Below, piece by piece: positions 1-7,736 of a DNA stretch of 64,000 nucleotides (position 1 is its first letter; each line of letters begins with the position of its first letter). The DNA comes from Streptomyces olivaceus (GTDB taxonomy: Bacteria; Actinomycetota; Actinomycetes; Streptomycetales; Streptomycetaceae), in contig NZ_JOFH01000033.1 of the NCBI RefSeq assembly GCF_000721235.1, forward strand, positions 1-64,000, written 5' to 3'. The position numbers and the translations under genes are program-made. Under the pieces are notes generated by a model that was given only the letters and a program-made list of their open reading frames with translations, had not been told where the DNA came from and did no database searches.

Positions 1-78
1 GGGTGGGGGGTGTGGGGGCGGTAGGAAGCTGGGAGGGGGCGGCCAGTGGACGCGGCGGAGATGACAGGCAGCCGCGTG

Positions 79-726
79 CTACTTGGCGGGCTTCTTGCCG
101 GTGACGCCGAGATACGTCAACAGGGCCAGGCTGGGCTTGAGTTCGGCCTGCTTGACGCCCCAGGAGGTGAAGCCCTTCTGGTGCGAGGCGGCGGCCGAGA
201 GCATGACGACCAGCGACCCGGCGATCGCCGCGGGGTTGACGTCCTTGTCGACCCGGCCCTTGGCCTGCAGCTCGGCGACGGAGTCCGAGAGGGCGGAGTT
301 CACCGAGTTGAGGATTTTCATACGGATCTTGAAGAACCGTTTATCCCCTTCCGCGGCACCGAGATCGACGACACGGAGAATGGCGTCGTTCTTCCGCCAG
401 AACTCCAGGAAACCGTCGACGAGTTCCTGTGCCGTCTGCCAGCCGGCCTTGCCGACCCACGAGCGGCCCGCCGTCAGTTCGGCCAGCGAGGAACTCTCCG
501 CCGCCGTCCGCTCGGCGATCTCCAGGACGGCACCCTCGACGTCCGGGAAGTACTGGTAGAAGGTCGCGGGCGAGGTTCCGGCCCGGCGGGCGACATCGAT
601 GACCTTGACGTCGCGGTAGGGGGACGAATCGAGCATGTCGCTGAGGCAGTCGAGCAGTTTCTCCCGGGTCGCCTGCCCACGCCGACCGGCCACGCGGCCA
701 TCGACGGTACGCACTTGTCCTGTCAT
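79..726 (-). CDS. TetR-family transcriptional regulator
   Basis: A 215-residue cytoplasmic DNA-binding repressor. The N-terminal helix-turn-helix is clear at about residues 15-62 (GRRGQATREKLLD..., then VARRAGTSPATFYQYFP, the usual TetR recognition helix ending in F/Y-x-Y-F). The remaining roughly 150 residues are the variable ligand-binding half, whose ligand cannot be read. The ATG at 724-726 was chosen because the HTH begins 12-15 residues later; the frame stays open far upstream only because of high GC. It is divergent from the glyoxalase-like gene at 850, with 123 bp between them, so it may regulate that gene and itself. In S. coelicolor a TetR gene also lies two genes before afsK, which supports this being core context. 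Confidence 0.9.
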   Translation of the reverse strand: MTGQVRTVDGRVAGRRGQATREKLLDCLSDMLDSSPYRDVKVIDVARRAGTSPATFYQYFPDVEGAVLEIAERTAAESSSLAELTAGRSWVGKAGWQTAQELVDGFLEFWRKNDAILRVVDLGAAEGDKRFFKIRMKILNSVNSALSDSVAELQAKGRVDKDVNPAAIAGSLVVMLSAAASHQKGFTSWGVKQAELKPSLALLTYLGVTGKKPAK

Positions 727-849
727 GCCGGTCAGCTTACCGACGGGGGGTCGGAGCGCGATTCGGCCGACTGCAAATGGGGTGCGCGCGTGGAGCGGGG
801 CTGGTGTGCCTGGTCTGCGCGGTGCGGGTCGGGCGGTTACTTTGACGAC

Positions 850-1800
850 ATGGCCGAAAACGGGGCAGCAAACGGGGAAACCGGGGAAACCGGGAACGAG
901 GCGCCCGAGCGCGGGGCCGGGGCCCCGTCCGGGCGGACGGGCGGCCTCCGGGAAGGCACCCCCTGCTGGGTGGAGGCGCAGCTCTCCGACGTGGAGGCGG
1001 GTCGGCGCTTCTACGGCGAACTGTTCGGCTGGACCTTCGGGCAGACCGGCGAGGACGGCGAGACCGGTGAGTCCGACGGGGGCAGCGGGGACGCCGGGGA
1101 CCCGGCGAGTGAGCCGGAGAGGCCGAAGGAGCCGGGGAAGGCGGAGCAGCCGGGGAAGGCGGAGCGGCCCGGGAAGGCGGGACGGCCGGGGGAGCCGCAG
1201 CAGCCGGGGACGTCCCTGCGGGCGTACCTGGAGGGCGAGCCCGTCGCCGCCCTGGTCCGCAAGACGGACGGCCGCATGCCCACCGTGTGGTCCGTGTACT
1301 TCCACACCCCGGACGCCCGCGCCCTGGCCGAGCGGATCCGGGCGGGCGGCGGCCAGGTCGTCACCCCGCCCCACCCGGTCGGCGAACTGGGGACCGCCGC
1401 TCTCGCCGCCGACCCCGAGGGCGCCGTCTTCGCCCTCTGGGAGCCCGGCGGCCACCGGGGCTTCGGACGCCGGCACGAGCCGGGCACCTTCGCCTGGGCG
1501 GAGCTGTACACCCGGGACACCGAGGCCGCCAACGCCTTCTACGGCGACCTCTTCCACGACGCCCTCTTCGGCCCGGACGCCGACCCCGACTTCGGCAGGG
1601 CCCCGGTCGCGGACGTCTTCCCCGCCGAGATGCCGCCGCACTTCCTCGTCCACTTCCTGGTCCGGGACGTGGAGGCCGCCCTGGGCACGGTGGCCCGGCT
1701 CGGCGGCAGGGTGCGCGTCCCGCCCTTCGAGACGTCGTACGGGCGGGCGGCCGTGGTCTCGGACGGCCAGGGAGCGTCGTTCGCGCTGCTCCAGCGCTGA
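850..1800 (+). CDS. Two-domain VOC/glyoxalase-like protein with a repeat insertion
   Basis: A 316-residue cytoplasmic protein with two vicinal-oxygen-chelate (glyoxalase/bleomycin-resistance) modules. Module 1 begins at about residue 35 (CWVEAQLSDVEAGRRFYGELFGW) and module 2 at about residue 215 (FAWAELYTRDTEAANAFYGDLF). Both carry the family signature F/W-x-E-L...A..FY..LFGW. Module 1 is interrupted at about residues 75-120 by a low-complexity Glu/Pro/Gly/Lys stretch containing several (A/R)-x-PGKA-type repeats, which is not part of the fold. Proteins of this layout are often annotated hydroxylases or glyoxalases, but no substrate can be inferred. The start is the ATG at 850; upstream in-frame codons overlap the divergent TetR gene and are ignored. 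It sits directly before afsK. Confidence 0.85.
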   Translation: MAENGAANGETGETGNEAPERGAGAPSGRTGGLREGTPCWVEAQLSDVEAGRRFYGELFGWTFGQTGEDGETGESDGGSGDAGDPASEPERPKEPGKAEQPGKAERPGKAGRPGEPQQPGTSLRAYLEGEPVAALVRKTDGRMPTVWSVYFHTPDARALAERIRAGGGQVVTPPHPVGELGTAALAADPEGAVFALWEPGGHRGFGRRHEPGTFAWAELYTRDTEAANAFYGDLFHDALFGPDADPDFGRAPVADVFPAEMPPHFLVHFLVRDVEAALGTVARLGGRVRVPPFETSYGRAAVVSDGQGASFALLQR

Positions 1801-1991
1801 CCGCGGAGGCCCGAACGGCACCCGGCGTCCGGGATGGGGCGAGACACCCTGATTGTCCCGAGGTTCGCCACCAGCGCCTCGGACAGGAAGAATCGGGGTG
1901 CGTGGCGCCACACAGGGGCAGTGGTGAGACGCTGCATTTCGGTCGCGTACATAAGTGGGTGGCGCGGCCCGTACGGGGAGGTGGCAGGCAA

Positions 1992-4382
1992 GTGGTGGAT
2001 CAGCTGACGCAGCACGATCCGCGGCGGATCGGGCCGTTCGAGGTGCTGGGGCGGCTCGGCGCCGGCGGCATGGGGCTGGTCTATCTCGCGCGCTCGGCGT
2101 CCGGGCGGCGCGTGGCGATCAAGACGGTGCGCACGGAACTCGCGGAGGACCAGCTGTTCCGCGTCCGCTTCACGCGTGAGGTGGAGGCGGCCCGCGCGGT
2201 CTCGGGCTTCTACACGGCGGCGGTGGTCGACGCCGACCCGCGCGCCGCGGTGCCGTGGCTGGCCACGGCGTACGTGCCCGCGCCCTCCCTCGAGGAGATA
2301 GTGAACGAGTGCGGGCCGCTGCCGGCCCAGGCGGTGCGCTGGCTGGCCGCGGGCGTCGCGGAGGCGCTCCAGTCGATCCACGGGGCGGGCCTGGTCCACC
2401 GCGACCTGAAACCGTCCAACGTCCTGGTCGTCGAGGACGGCCCCCGCGTGATCGACTTCGGCATCGCGTCCGGCGTCTCGAGCACCCGTTTGACCATGAC
2501 GAACGTCGCGGTCGGCACCCCCGCCTACATGTCGCCGGAGCAGGCGAAGGACTCCCGCAGCGTCACCGGCGCGAGCGACGTGTTCTCGCTCGGATCCATG
2601 CTGGTCTTCGCCGCCACCGGGCATCCGCCCTTCCACGGCGCCAACCCGGTCGAGACGGTCTTCATGCTGCTGCGCGAGGGTCCCGACCTCGAAGGCCTCC
2701 CGGACGAGCTGCGTCCGCTCATCGAGGCCTGTATGCAGATGGAGGCCACCGGCCGCCCGAACCCGGCCGACCTCCAGTCCCAGCTCGCCCCGCACCTCTT
2801 CGGCTCCGGCTCCGACGACAGCGGTACGGCGTCGGCGTGGCTGCCCGAGCGCGCGGTGGGCCTGATCGAGGGCCGCCGCAACGGCCGCCCCGCCCCCAGG
2901 CCCGCGGGGGCTCCCGGCGGTCGCGGCCCGGGCGGTGCCCGTCCCCCCGTGCCGGCGGCGCCGCCGCTGCCGCCCCCGCCGGCGCACGACCCCGCCGTAC
3001 CGGCGCCGCCCGCGCACGGGCCGGCGATTCCCGCGCCCGTCGGCGCCCCGGACGCCGGTCCGGTCCGGCTGGCCGGCGCCGCGGTGCCGATCGGTCCCGG
3101 CCCGCGCGTCGCCGACACGCGCGCGGCCGCCGTCGCGGCACCCCGGCCGGAGTCCGCGCTCTCCGCGTCCTGGTCCCGGCCGCGCCCCGGCGTCAACGGC
3201 GCCGACCCCGCCGTACCGGCCGCGCCGCCCGCGCCCCCGGAGGCGTCCCCGGCGGGCTGGCGGCCCTGGCGGTTCCGCATGTCCAACGACGTCTGGGGCA
3301 CGCCCCGCGTCGCCGAGGACCTCGTCTACGTCACCTCCTTCGAGGTGCACGCCCTGGACGTGGCCACCGGGCGCCGCCGCTTCAAGACCCGGGACGTCGC
3401 CTGGTCGATGGCGGTCGCGGACGGCCGGGTCCACGCCTCCGACGGCCCCACCCTGTTCGCGCTGAACGCCCGTGAGGGCGCCGACCTGTGGCGGGTCCAG
3501 ACGGACGCCTGGGTGTACTCCCTCCACGCCGACCGCGGCACGGTCCTGACCGCCACCCGCGGCGGCGGCGTCCAGGCCTGGGAGGCCTCCAGCGGCCAGA
3601 AGCTCTGGGAACTCACCGGCGCCCAGACCGACTTCGAGTCCGCCGAGGCGGGCGCCGTCCTCCACGAGGGCACGGCGTACGTCTGGCAGGACGCCAGGCT
3701 CCGCGCCCTGGACGCCCGTACCGGCGACGAGAGGTGGTCCTACCCGATCGGCGACGCCGCCTCCTGCGGCGGAGTCCCGGTCCGCCTGGCCCAGGCCCCC
3801 GACGGCTACGTGTACGTCGCGGCCGGCACCCGCGTCCTCGCCCTCGAGGTCGCCTCGGGCCACGTCCGCTGGCACTTCGAGGCCCCGGCGGTCTTCCTGG
3901 CCCCGCCCGCCTTCGTGCCGGGCCCGGCCGTGACCGGCGGCGGGATCTACCTCGCCGACTACCTCGGCACCGTCTACGCCCTCGACGCCACCGACGGCCG
4001 CGACCGCTGGCGCATCGCGACCGAGGCCCGCTCCTCGACCGACCCGGTGCTGGTCGCCGCCGGCCACGTCCACGTCGGCAGCGGCAAGGGCCTCTACACG
4101 CTGGACGCGGTCACCGGCACTCCCAAGTGGCGCTTCCAGGCGGGCGGCGACATCGTGGGCGCGCCGGCGGTCGCCGAGGGCCGCATCCACTTCGGCTCGA
4201 CGGACCACCTGCTCTACACCCTCAAGTCCGACGACGGCCGCCTGCGCTGGAAGCTCGCCACCGGCGGCGAGATCACCGGCTCCCCGGTCGTGAGGGACGG
4301 CATCGTGTACGCGTGCAGCAAGGACCGCTGCGTGTACGCCCTGGACGCGGAGAAGGGAACGGGAACGGCCCGCACGACGTGA
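1992..4382 (+). CDS. afsK: Serine/threonine protein kinase AfsK with PQQ-type beta-propeller repeats
   Basis: A 796-residue Hanks-type kinase that in S. coelicolor phosphorylates AfsR and also acts at hyphal tips. The kinase domain (about 10-280) has the Gly loop GRLGAGGMG, Lys44, the catalytic HRDLKPSN (Asp138), DFG at 155-157 and GTPAYMSPE. Numbering from the first of two adjacent GTG codons (1992) puts a Thr at position 168 in the activation loop, matching the autophosphorylation site reported for S. coelicolor AfsK. Residues about 280-420 are a Pro/Ala linker. The C-terminal half holds repeated PQQ/WD-like blades (ALDARTGDERW, ALEVASGHVRW, TLDAVTGTPKW). I see no membrane segment. A GGGGAGG ribosome-binding site lies about 10 bp upstream. 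The usual partner afsR is about 5 kb downstream and convergent. Confidence 0.95.
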   Translation: MVDQLTQHDPRRIGPFEVLGRLGAGGMGLVYLARSASGRRVAIKTVRTELAEDQLFRVRFTREVEAARAVSGFYTAAVVDADPRAAVPWLATAYVPAPSLEEIVNECGPLPAQAVRWLAAGVAEALQSIHGAGLVHRDLKPSNVLVVEDGPRVIDFGIASGVSSTRLTMTNVAVGTPAYMSPEQAKDSRSVTGASDVFSLGSMLVFAATGHPPFHGANPVETVFMLLREGPDLEGLPDELRPLIEACMQMEATGRPNPADLQSQLAPHLFGSGSDDSGTASAWLPERAVGLIEGRRNGRPAPRPAGAPGGRGPGGARPPVPAAPPLPPPPAHDPAVPAPPAHGPAIPAPVGAPDAGPVRLAGAAVPIGPGPRVADTRAAAVAAPRPESALSASWSRPRPGVNGADPAVPAAPPAPPEASPAGWRPWRFRMSNDVWGTPRVAEDLVYVTSFEVHALDVATGRRRFKTRDVAWSMAVADGRVHASDGPTLFALNAREGADLWRVQTDAWVYSLHADRGTVLTATRGGGVQAWEASSGQKLWELTGAQTDFESAEAGAVLHEGTAYVWQDARLRALDARTGDERWSYPIGDAASCGGVPVRLAQAPDGYVYVAAGTRVLALEVASGHVRWHFEAPAVFLAPPAFVPGPAVTGGGIYLADYLGTVYALDATDGRDRWRIATEARSSTDPVLVAAGHVHVGSGKGLYTLDAVTGTPKWRFQAGGDIVGAPAVAEGRIHFGSTDHLLYTLKSDDGRLRWKLATGGEITGSPVVRDGIVYACSKDRCVYALDAEKGTGTARTT

Positions 4383-4438
4383 GGCCCCGTGCCCGGCTGG
4401 TGACGTGTCCGTGACATCCGCTCACTAACGTGATCACC

Positions 4439-4996
4439 ATGACGACACGGGGGCGTGCACTCAGACTCACGGCGATCTCCACACTGGTGGTCCTCAGCCT
4501 GACCGGCTTCTCCACCAGCCGCCACGGCCACGGCCACGGAGGCGACGGGGGCGGCGGCTGCAGCAGTTCCAGCCAGGACCACGACAACTCGTCGTCCTCG
4601 GCGGGCGGCGGCGACGCGTACAAGGACGACGGCGACACGTACACGACCGGCGGCACCGGCCACCACGACTACGACGACGACACCTACGACGACGACACGG
4701 GCAGCGGCAGCGGCGGCACCACCGCCACCCCGGAACCGGCCACCGCGGAACTCCTCACCTGCGCGACGGAGTCCGCCCCGTACGCCACCGTCGAGATCAC
4801 CAACCCGAACGACCGCGCGTACACGTTCCCCGTCACGGTCTTCTTCAAGGACGCGGCCGGCACGACGACCGCCGACAGCCGCGAGGAGCCCACGGTCCCA
4901 CCCCGCACCACGACCAAAATCCGCGTCCCCCTGGACAACACCACCACCCCGGACCACTGCGAACTGGACGACCCGAACCCACAGCCCCTCCCGTAG
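4439..4996 (+). CDS. Secreted or lipoprotein-like Asp/Ser/Gly/His-rich protein
   Basis: About 185 residues. An N-terminal signal sequence (RGRALRLTAISTLVVLSLTGFS) leads into a His/Gly-rich then Ser/Asp/Tyr-rich low-complexity stretch (about 30-95, many DDDT and GGG runs). A folded-looking C-terminal domain (about 100-170) has TVEITNPNDRAYTFPVTVFFKD, an immunoglobulin-like or FxLYD-type beta-sandwich pattern. It is probably exported and anchored or free outside the cell. The ATG at 4439 is preferred; a GTG at 4430 in the same frame is an alternative, and neither has a clear ribosome-binding site. S. coelicolor has a short gene (SCO4424) directly after afsK, which this probably matches by position. 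Function unknown. Confidence 0.75.
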   Translation: MTTRGRALRLTAISTLVVLSLTGFSTSRHGHGHGGDGGGGCSSSSQDHDNSSSSAGGGDAYKDDGDTYTTGGTGHHDYDDDTYDDDTGSGSGGTTATPEPATAELLTCATESAPYATVEITNPNDRAYTFPVTVFFKDAAGTTTADSREEPTVPPRTTTKIRVPLDNTTTPDHCELDDPNPQPLP

Positions 4997-5010
4997 CCGG
5001 GAGACGGAGC

Positions 5011-5616
5011 ATGGACCCGACCGCCGCGCTGCGCCTGCGGCAGGCAATCACCCGCACCGAAGCCGCCACCCGCGGACGCGCCCCCACCGGCCGTCCCCCG
5101 GAGGACGCCGACGACCTGCGGGGCACCTTCGCCACCGACGGGGCACTCGGCTTCGACCCCTTCCCCTTCCTCCGGGCGCTCCACGACGCCGGTTCGCACG
5201 CCGTGGTCATCGGCCAGGTCGCCGGCATCATGCACGGCTCCACCGAACTGACCGGAGACCTCGACCTGCTCTGGGACGGCACCCCCGCCGAGGCGCACGC
5301 CCTGCGCGAGGCCCTCGCCCGCTCCGGCTGCACCGAACCGCCGGACCTGCACCGCGCGCAGGTGCCCTACCGGGTGGCCGGCGCCGCCGGCGACCTGTGC
5401 ACCCCGGCCCTCCCCTGGGGCGCCATGAACGTCGCCCCCTGCCTGTCCCGGGCCGACACCACGCGCGACCCGGAGGGTTTCACCATCCGCTACGCCGACC
5501 TCGACGACCTCATCCGCATGCGCCGAGCCCTGGGCCGCCCGAAGGACCACCGCCGGGCGGCCGAACTCGCCCGACTGGGACACGTCCGGGCGACCTGGAC
5601 GATTCCCGACTCCTGA
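5011..5616 (+). CDS. Nucleotidyltransferase-fold protein (MNT/AbiEii-like)
   Basis: A 201-residue soluble protein. The core at residues 66-90 reads VIGQVAGIMHGSTELTGDLD, which fits the nucleotidyltransferase superfamily signature (small-Ser motif at 76-77, then Asp83-x-Asp85 as metal ligands). The C-terminal motif IRYADLDDLIRMRRALGRPKD resembles the closing helices of AbiEii and minimal nucleotidyltransferases. This would be a toxin-like or tRNA/protein-modifying enzyme, but the third catalytic acid is not certain. The start ATG follows GGAGACGGAGC. It lies 14 bp after the secreted protein gene, and no partner antitoxin is adjacent. An AbiEi-domain gene occurs 2 kb away on the other strand (7737-8669), a possible but unproven link. 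It sits in the accessory patch between afsK and afsS. Confidence 0.7.
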   Translation: MDPTAALRLRQAITRTEAATRGRAPTGRPPEDADDLRGTFATDGALGFDPFPFLRALHDAGSHAVVIGQVAGIMHGSTELTGDLDLLWDGTPAEAHALREALARSGCTEPPDLHRAQVPYRVAGAAGDLCTPALPWGAMNVAPCLSRADTTRDPEGFTIRYADLDDLIRMRRALGRPKDHRRAAELARLGHVRATWTIPDS

Positions 5617-5667
5617 CCTCCGCGCCAGATGGTGTGACGGCAGGAGAGTGCCGACCGATGGGTCCGA

Positions 5668-6555
5668 TCAGGGGCGGGACGCGTCCTGGTGGGCTTCGTC
5701 CGAGCTGGTTGCGGCCCAGGACGCGAGCAGTATGAGGGCGTCGCGTTCGGGGGTGCCGGGTTCGGCGCTGTAGGCGGTGAGGGTCAGTCCGGCTTCGCCC
5801 GGCAGGCGCATGGCGTCGAAGTCGAGGGTGATCTCGCCGATGGCCGGATGACGGAATACCTTGCGGCCGGTGTGGTGCAGGCGCACGTTGTGCTTGGCCC
5901 AGGCGGTGCGGAACTCGTCGCTGCGGGTGACGAGTTCACCGATGAGGCCGGTGAGTTCGGTATCGCCCGGGGCTCGGCCGGCTTCGGTACGCAGCAGGGC
6001 GACGGTGGTGTCGACCGAGGCGTTCCAGTCGGGGAAGAAGCCGCGGCTGGTGGGGTCGAGGAACTGGAAGCGGGCGATGTTCACCGGGGTGGGAGCCGCC
6101 GCGGTGAACAGGGGTGCGTACAGGGCGCGGCCGAGGTCGTTGACGGCGAGGATGTCGAGGCGGCCGTTGCGGATGAAGGCCGGTGAGCCGGTCATGGACT
6201 CCAGGACCCGCTTGAGGCTGGCAGGAACGGCGTCCTTGGCCCGGCGCGGGGCGCGGAGGGTCGGGCGCCGGCGCTGGGCGGCGGCCAGGTCGTGCAGGTG
6301 GGAGCGTTCGGCGTCGTCGAGCTGGAGGGCGCGGCAGAGCGCGTCGAGGACTTCCTCGGAGGCGCCGGCGAGCCGGCCGCGTTCCAGGCGGACGTAGTAG
6401 TCGATGCTGACACCGGCGAGCAGGGCGACTTCCTCGCGGCGCAGTCCGGGGACCCTGCGCTTCCCGTTCCCGAAGGCCGGCAGGCCGGCCTGCTCCGGGG
6501 TGATCCTCGCGCGGCGAGTGGCGAGGAACTCTCGGATCTCGCGGGTGGTGTCCAT
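5668..6555 (-). CDS. XRE-family regulator with MmyB-type ligand-binding domain
   Basis: A 295-residue transcription factor. The N-terminal helix-turn-helix (about 15-85) contains the family hallmark VPGLRREEVALLAGVSIDYY-x-R-LERG. The C-terminal 180 residues match the MmyB-like PAS-type domain (NDLGRALYAPLF, NIARFQFLDP, FFPDW, HPAIGEITLDFD). Such regulators in actinomycetes are usually divergent from small oxidoreductases or detoxification genes, as here: the next gene, on the other strand, is a carboxymuconolactone-decarboxylase-like protein, then a cupin. An inverted repeat at 6592-6621 in the shared 248-bp upstream space is a candidate operator. The start is the ATG at 6553-6555. Ligand unknown. 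Confidence 0.9.
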   Translation of the reverse strand: MDTTREIREFLATRRARITPEQAGLPAFGNGKRRVPGLRREEVALLAGVSIDYYVRLERGRLAGASEEVLDALCRALQLDDAERSHLHDLAAAQRRRPTLRAPRRAKDAVPASLKRVLESMTGSPAFIRNGRLDILAVNDLGRALYAPLFTAAAPTPVNIARFQFLDPTSRGFFPDWNASVDTTVALLRTEAGRAPGDTELTGLIGELVTRSDEFRTAWAKHNVRLHHTGRKVFRHPAIGEITLDFDAMRLPGEAGLTLTAYSAEPGTPERDALILLASWAATSSDEAHQDASRP

Positions 6556-6591
6556 GTTGTCCAGGTTAGGAGGAGCGGAAGGCGGCTGGGA

Positions 6592-6621
6592 GGTTCTGCC
6601 AGTACCTCGAACGGCAGAGCC
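6592..6621. promoter_or_regulatory. Candidate operator in the divergent XRE/CMD promoter region
   Basis: Inverted repeat ggttctgcc (6592-6600) - 12 bp - ggcagagcc (6613-6621), matching at 8 of 9 positions. A longer flank of GGAAGGC and GCCTTCC extends the symmetry. It lies 37 bp upstream of the XRE start and about 180 bp before the CMD gene, a normal place for autoregulation. Binding is inferred only from symmetry and position. Confidence 0.4.
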
Positions 6622-6803
6622 TTCCGCACGCCTGTGAGCTGCGGTTTCCTCGATGGTGTCAGCAGATGCGGCCCCGGCCCGAAAGGCCGGCGCCCCCGTC
6701 GGAACCCCCGTCGGCACCCCCTTGCGGGATGCCCTCCGTCCCCGGGTGGCCGACAGCGGCAGTGCCGCACCCTCGTGTCCGCACCATCACCAGGAGTGCC
6801 CTC

Positions 6804-7124
6804 ATGGCAACGCAGTCCGCACCGCAGGAGCTGGCCGGTATCGCGCCGAAGCTGGTCGAGGTCACCAACGAGGTCCTGTTCCAGGATGTGTGGGAGCGCC
6901 CCGGGCTCTCCCCGCGGGACCGCAGCCTGGTCACGGTCAGTGTGCTGGCCGCCCTCTACCGCAGCGAGCAGCTGCCCTACCACCTGGGTGTGGCCCTGGA
7001 CAACGGGCTCACGGTGGAGGAGCTGTCCGAGGCGATCACGCACCTGGCGTTCTACGCCGGATGGCCCAACGCCATGACCGCGATCACCCTGCTGAAGAAG
7101 ATCGCGGACGAGTGCTCCGCCTGA
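6804..7124 (+). CDS. Carboxymuconolactone decarboxylase (CMD) family protein
   Basis: A 106-residue all-helical protein of the AhpD/CMD fold, close to the family's usual length of 100-130. Diagnostic segments are LSPRDRSLVTVSVLAALYR and the closing PYHLGVALDNGLTVEELSEAITHLAFYAGWPNA. The Cys-x-x-Cys pair of AhpD-type peroxidases is absent, so it resembles the gamma-carboxymuconolactone decarboxylase branch rather than a thiol peroxidase. The ribosome-binding site CAGGAG lies 7-8 bp before ATG 6804. The cupin gene follows after 70 bp in the same direction, probably as one operon under the divergent XRE regulator. CMD plus cupin pairs are common in actinomycetes and may process reactive carbonyl or quinone compounds; the substrate is not known. 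Confidence 0.9.
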   Translation: MATQSAPQELAGIAPKLVEVTNEVLFQDVWERPGLSPRDRSLVTVSVLAALYRSEQLPYHLGVALDNGLTVEELSEAITHLAFYAGWPNAMTAITLLKKIADECSA

Positions 7125-7194
7125 TCCCGGCGCGAGCGACGAAACCGCCCCGCACCGCTGAGCGGCGCGTAGTGAACCAAGGAAGAGGAACAAG

Positions 7195-7629
7195 ATGGCC
7201 GGCAACGGATTCGACCAGATCTTCCCGCTCGGCGAGAGGAACGACGCCTACGCGCAGTACTTCATCGGCCAGAGCTACCTGGCCCCGCTCGCCTCGGGCA
7301 GCGTTCCCGTCAGCAACGTCTCCTTCGAGCCGGGCTGCCGCAACAACTGGCACATCCACCACGGCACGAACGGCGGCGGCGACCAGATCCTGCTGTGCAC
7401 GGCGGGCAGCGGCTGGTACCAGGCCGAGGGCGAGGATCCCGTCAGCATGGAGCCTGGCACGGTGATCCGCGTCCCCGCCGGCACGAAGCACTGGCACGGC
7501 GCGAAGGCCGACGCGTGGTTCTCCCACCTCGCCTTCATCACCCCGGGCGAAGGTGTCAGCAACGAATGGCTGGAGCCCGTCACCGACGAGGTGTACGGCG
7601 AGCTGCCCAGGAACGGAGCGAACGCATGA
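7195..7629 (+). CDS. Cupin-domain protein
   Basis: A 144-residue single-domain cupin. Motif 1 has the metal ligands His53 and His55 with Gln64 at the usual Glu position (WHIHHGTNGGGDQ). Motif 2 is PGTVIRVPAGTKHWHG, with His99. This pattern is typical of cupins encoded beside CMD-family proteins. The ribosome-binding site GGAAGAGGAA precedes ATG 7195. It is the second gene of the CMD-cupin unit. A cytoplasmic metal-dependent isomerase, dioxygenase or detoxification role is plausible, but the reaction cannot be read from sequence. Downstream, an imperfect inverted repeat (7651-7732) separates it from the convergent AbiEi-like gene. Confidence 0.9.
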   Translation: MAGNGFDQIFPLGERNDAYAQYFIGQSYLAPLASGSVPVSNVSFEPGCRNNWHIHHGTNGGGDQILLCTAGSGWYQAEGEDPVSMEPGTVIRVPAGTKHWHGAKADAWFSHLAFITPGEGVSNEWLEPVTDEVYGELPRNGANA

Positions 7630-7650
7630 CGACCGCCGCATCGTCAGGCT

Positions 7651-7732
7651 GAGATTGGACACTTTGTCCCGCTTAAATGGTGGCTTCAGCAGGGAGTTTG
7701 TCGGGCGAAGGTGGGACAGACTGTCCAATCTC
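7651..7732. repeat. 82-bp element bounded by 20-bp imperfect terminal inverted repeats
   Basis: Left arm gagattggacactttgtccc (7651-7670); right arm gggacagactgtccaatctc (7713-7732). They pair at 18 of 20 positions around a 42-bp centre that is richer in A and T than its surroundings. It lies exactly between two convergent genes. It may be a small non-autonomous mobile element (MITE-like) or a long-loop bidirectional terminator. No target-site duplication is evident. Confidence 0.55.
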
Positions 7733-7736
7733 CGGG

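Noticed and set aside
79..1911. A 610-codon minus-strand frame
   Set aside because: The TetR domain occupies only 79-726; the remainder is the complement of the glyoxalase-like gene.
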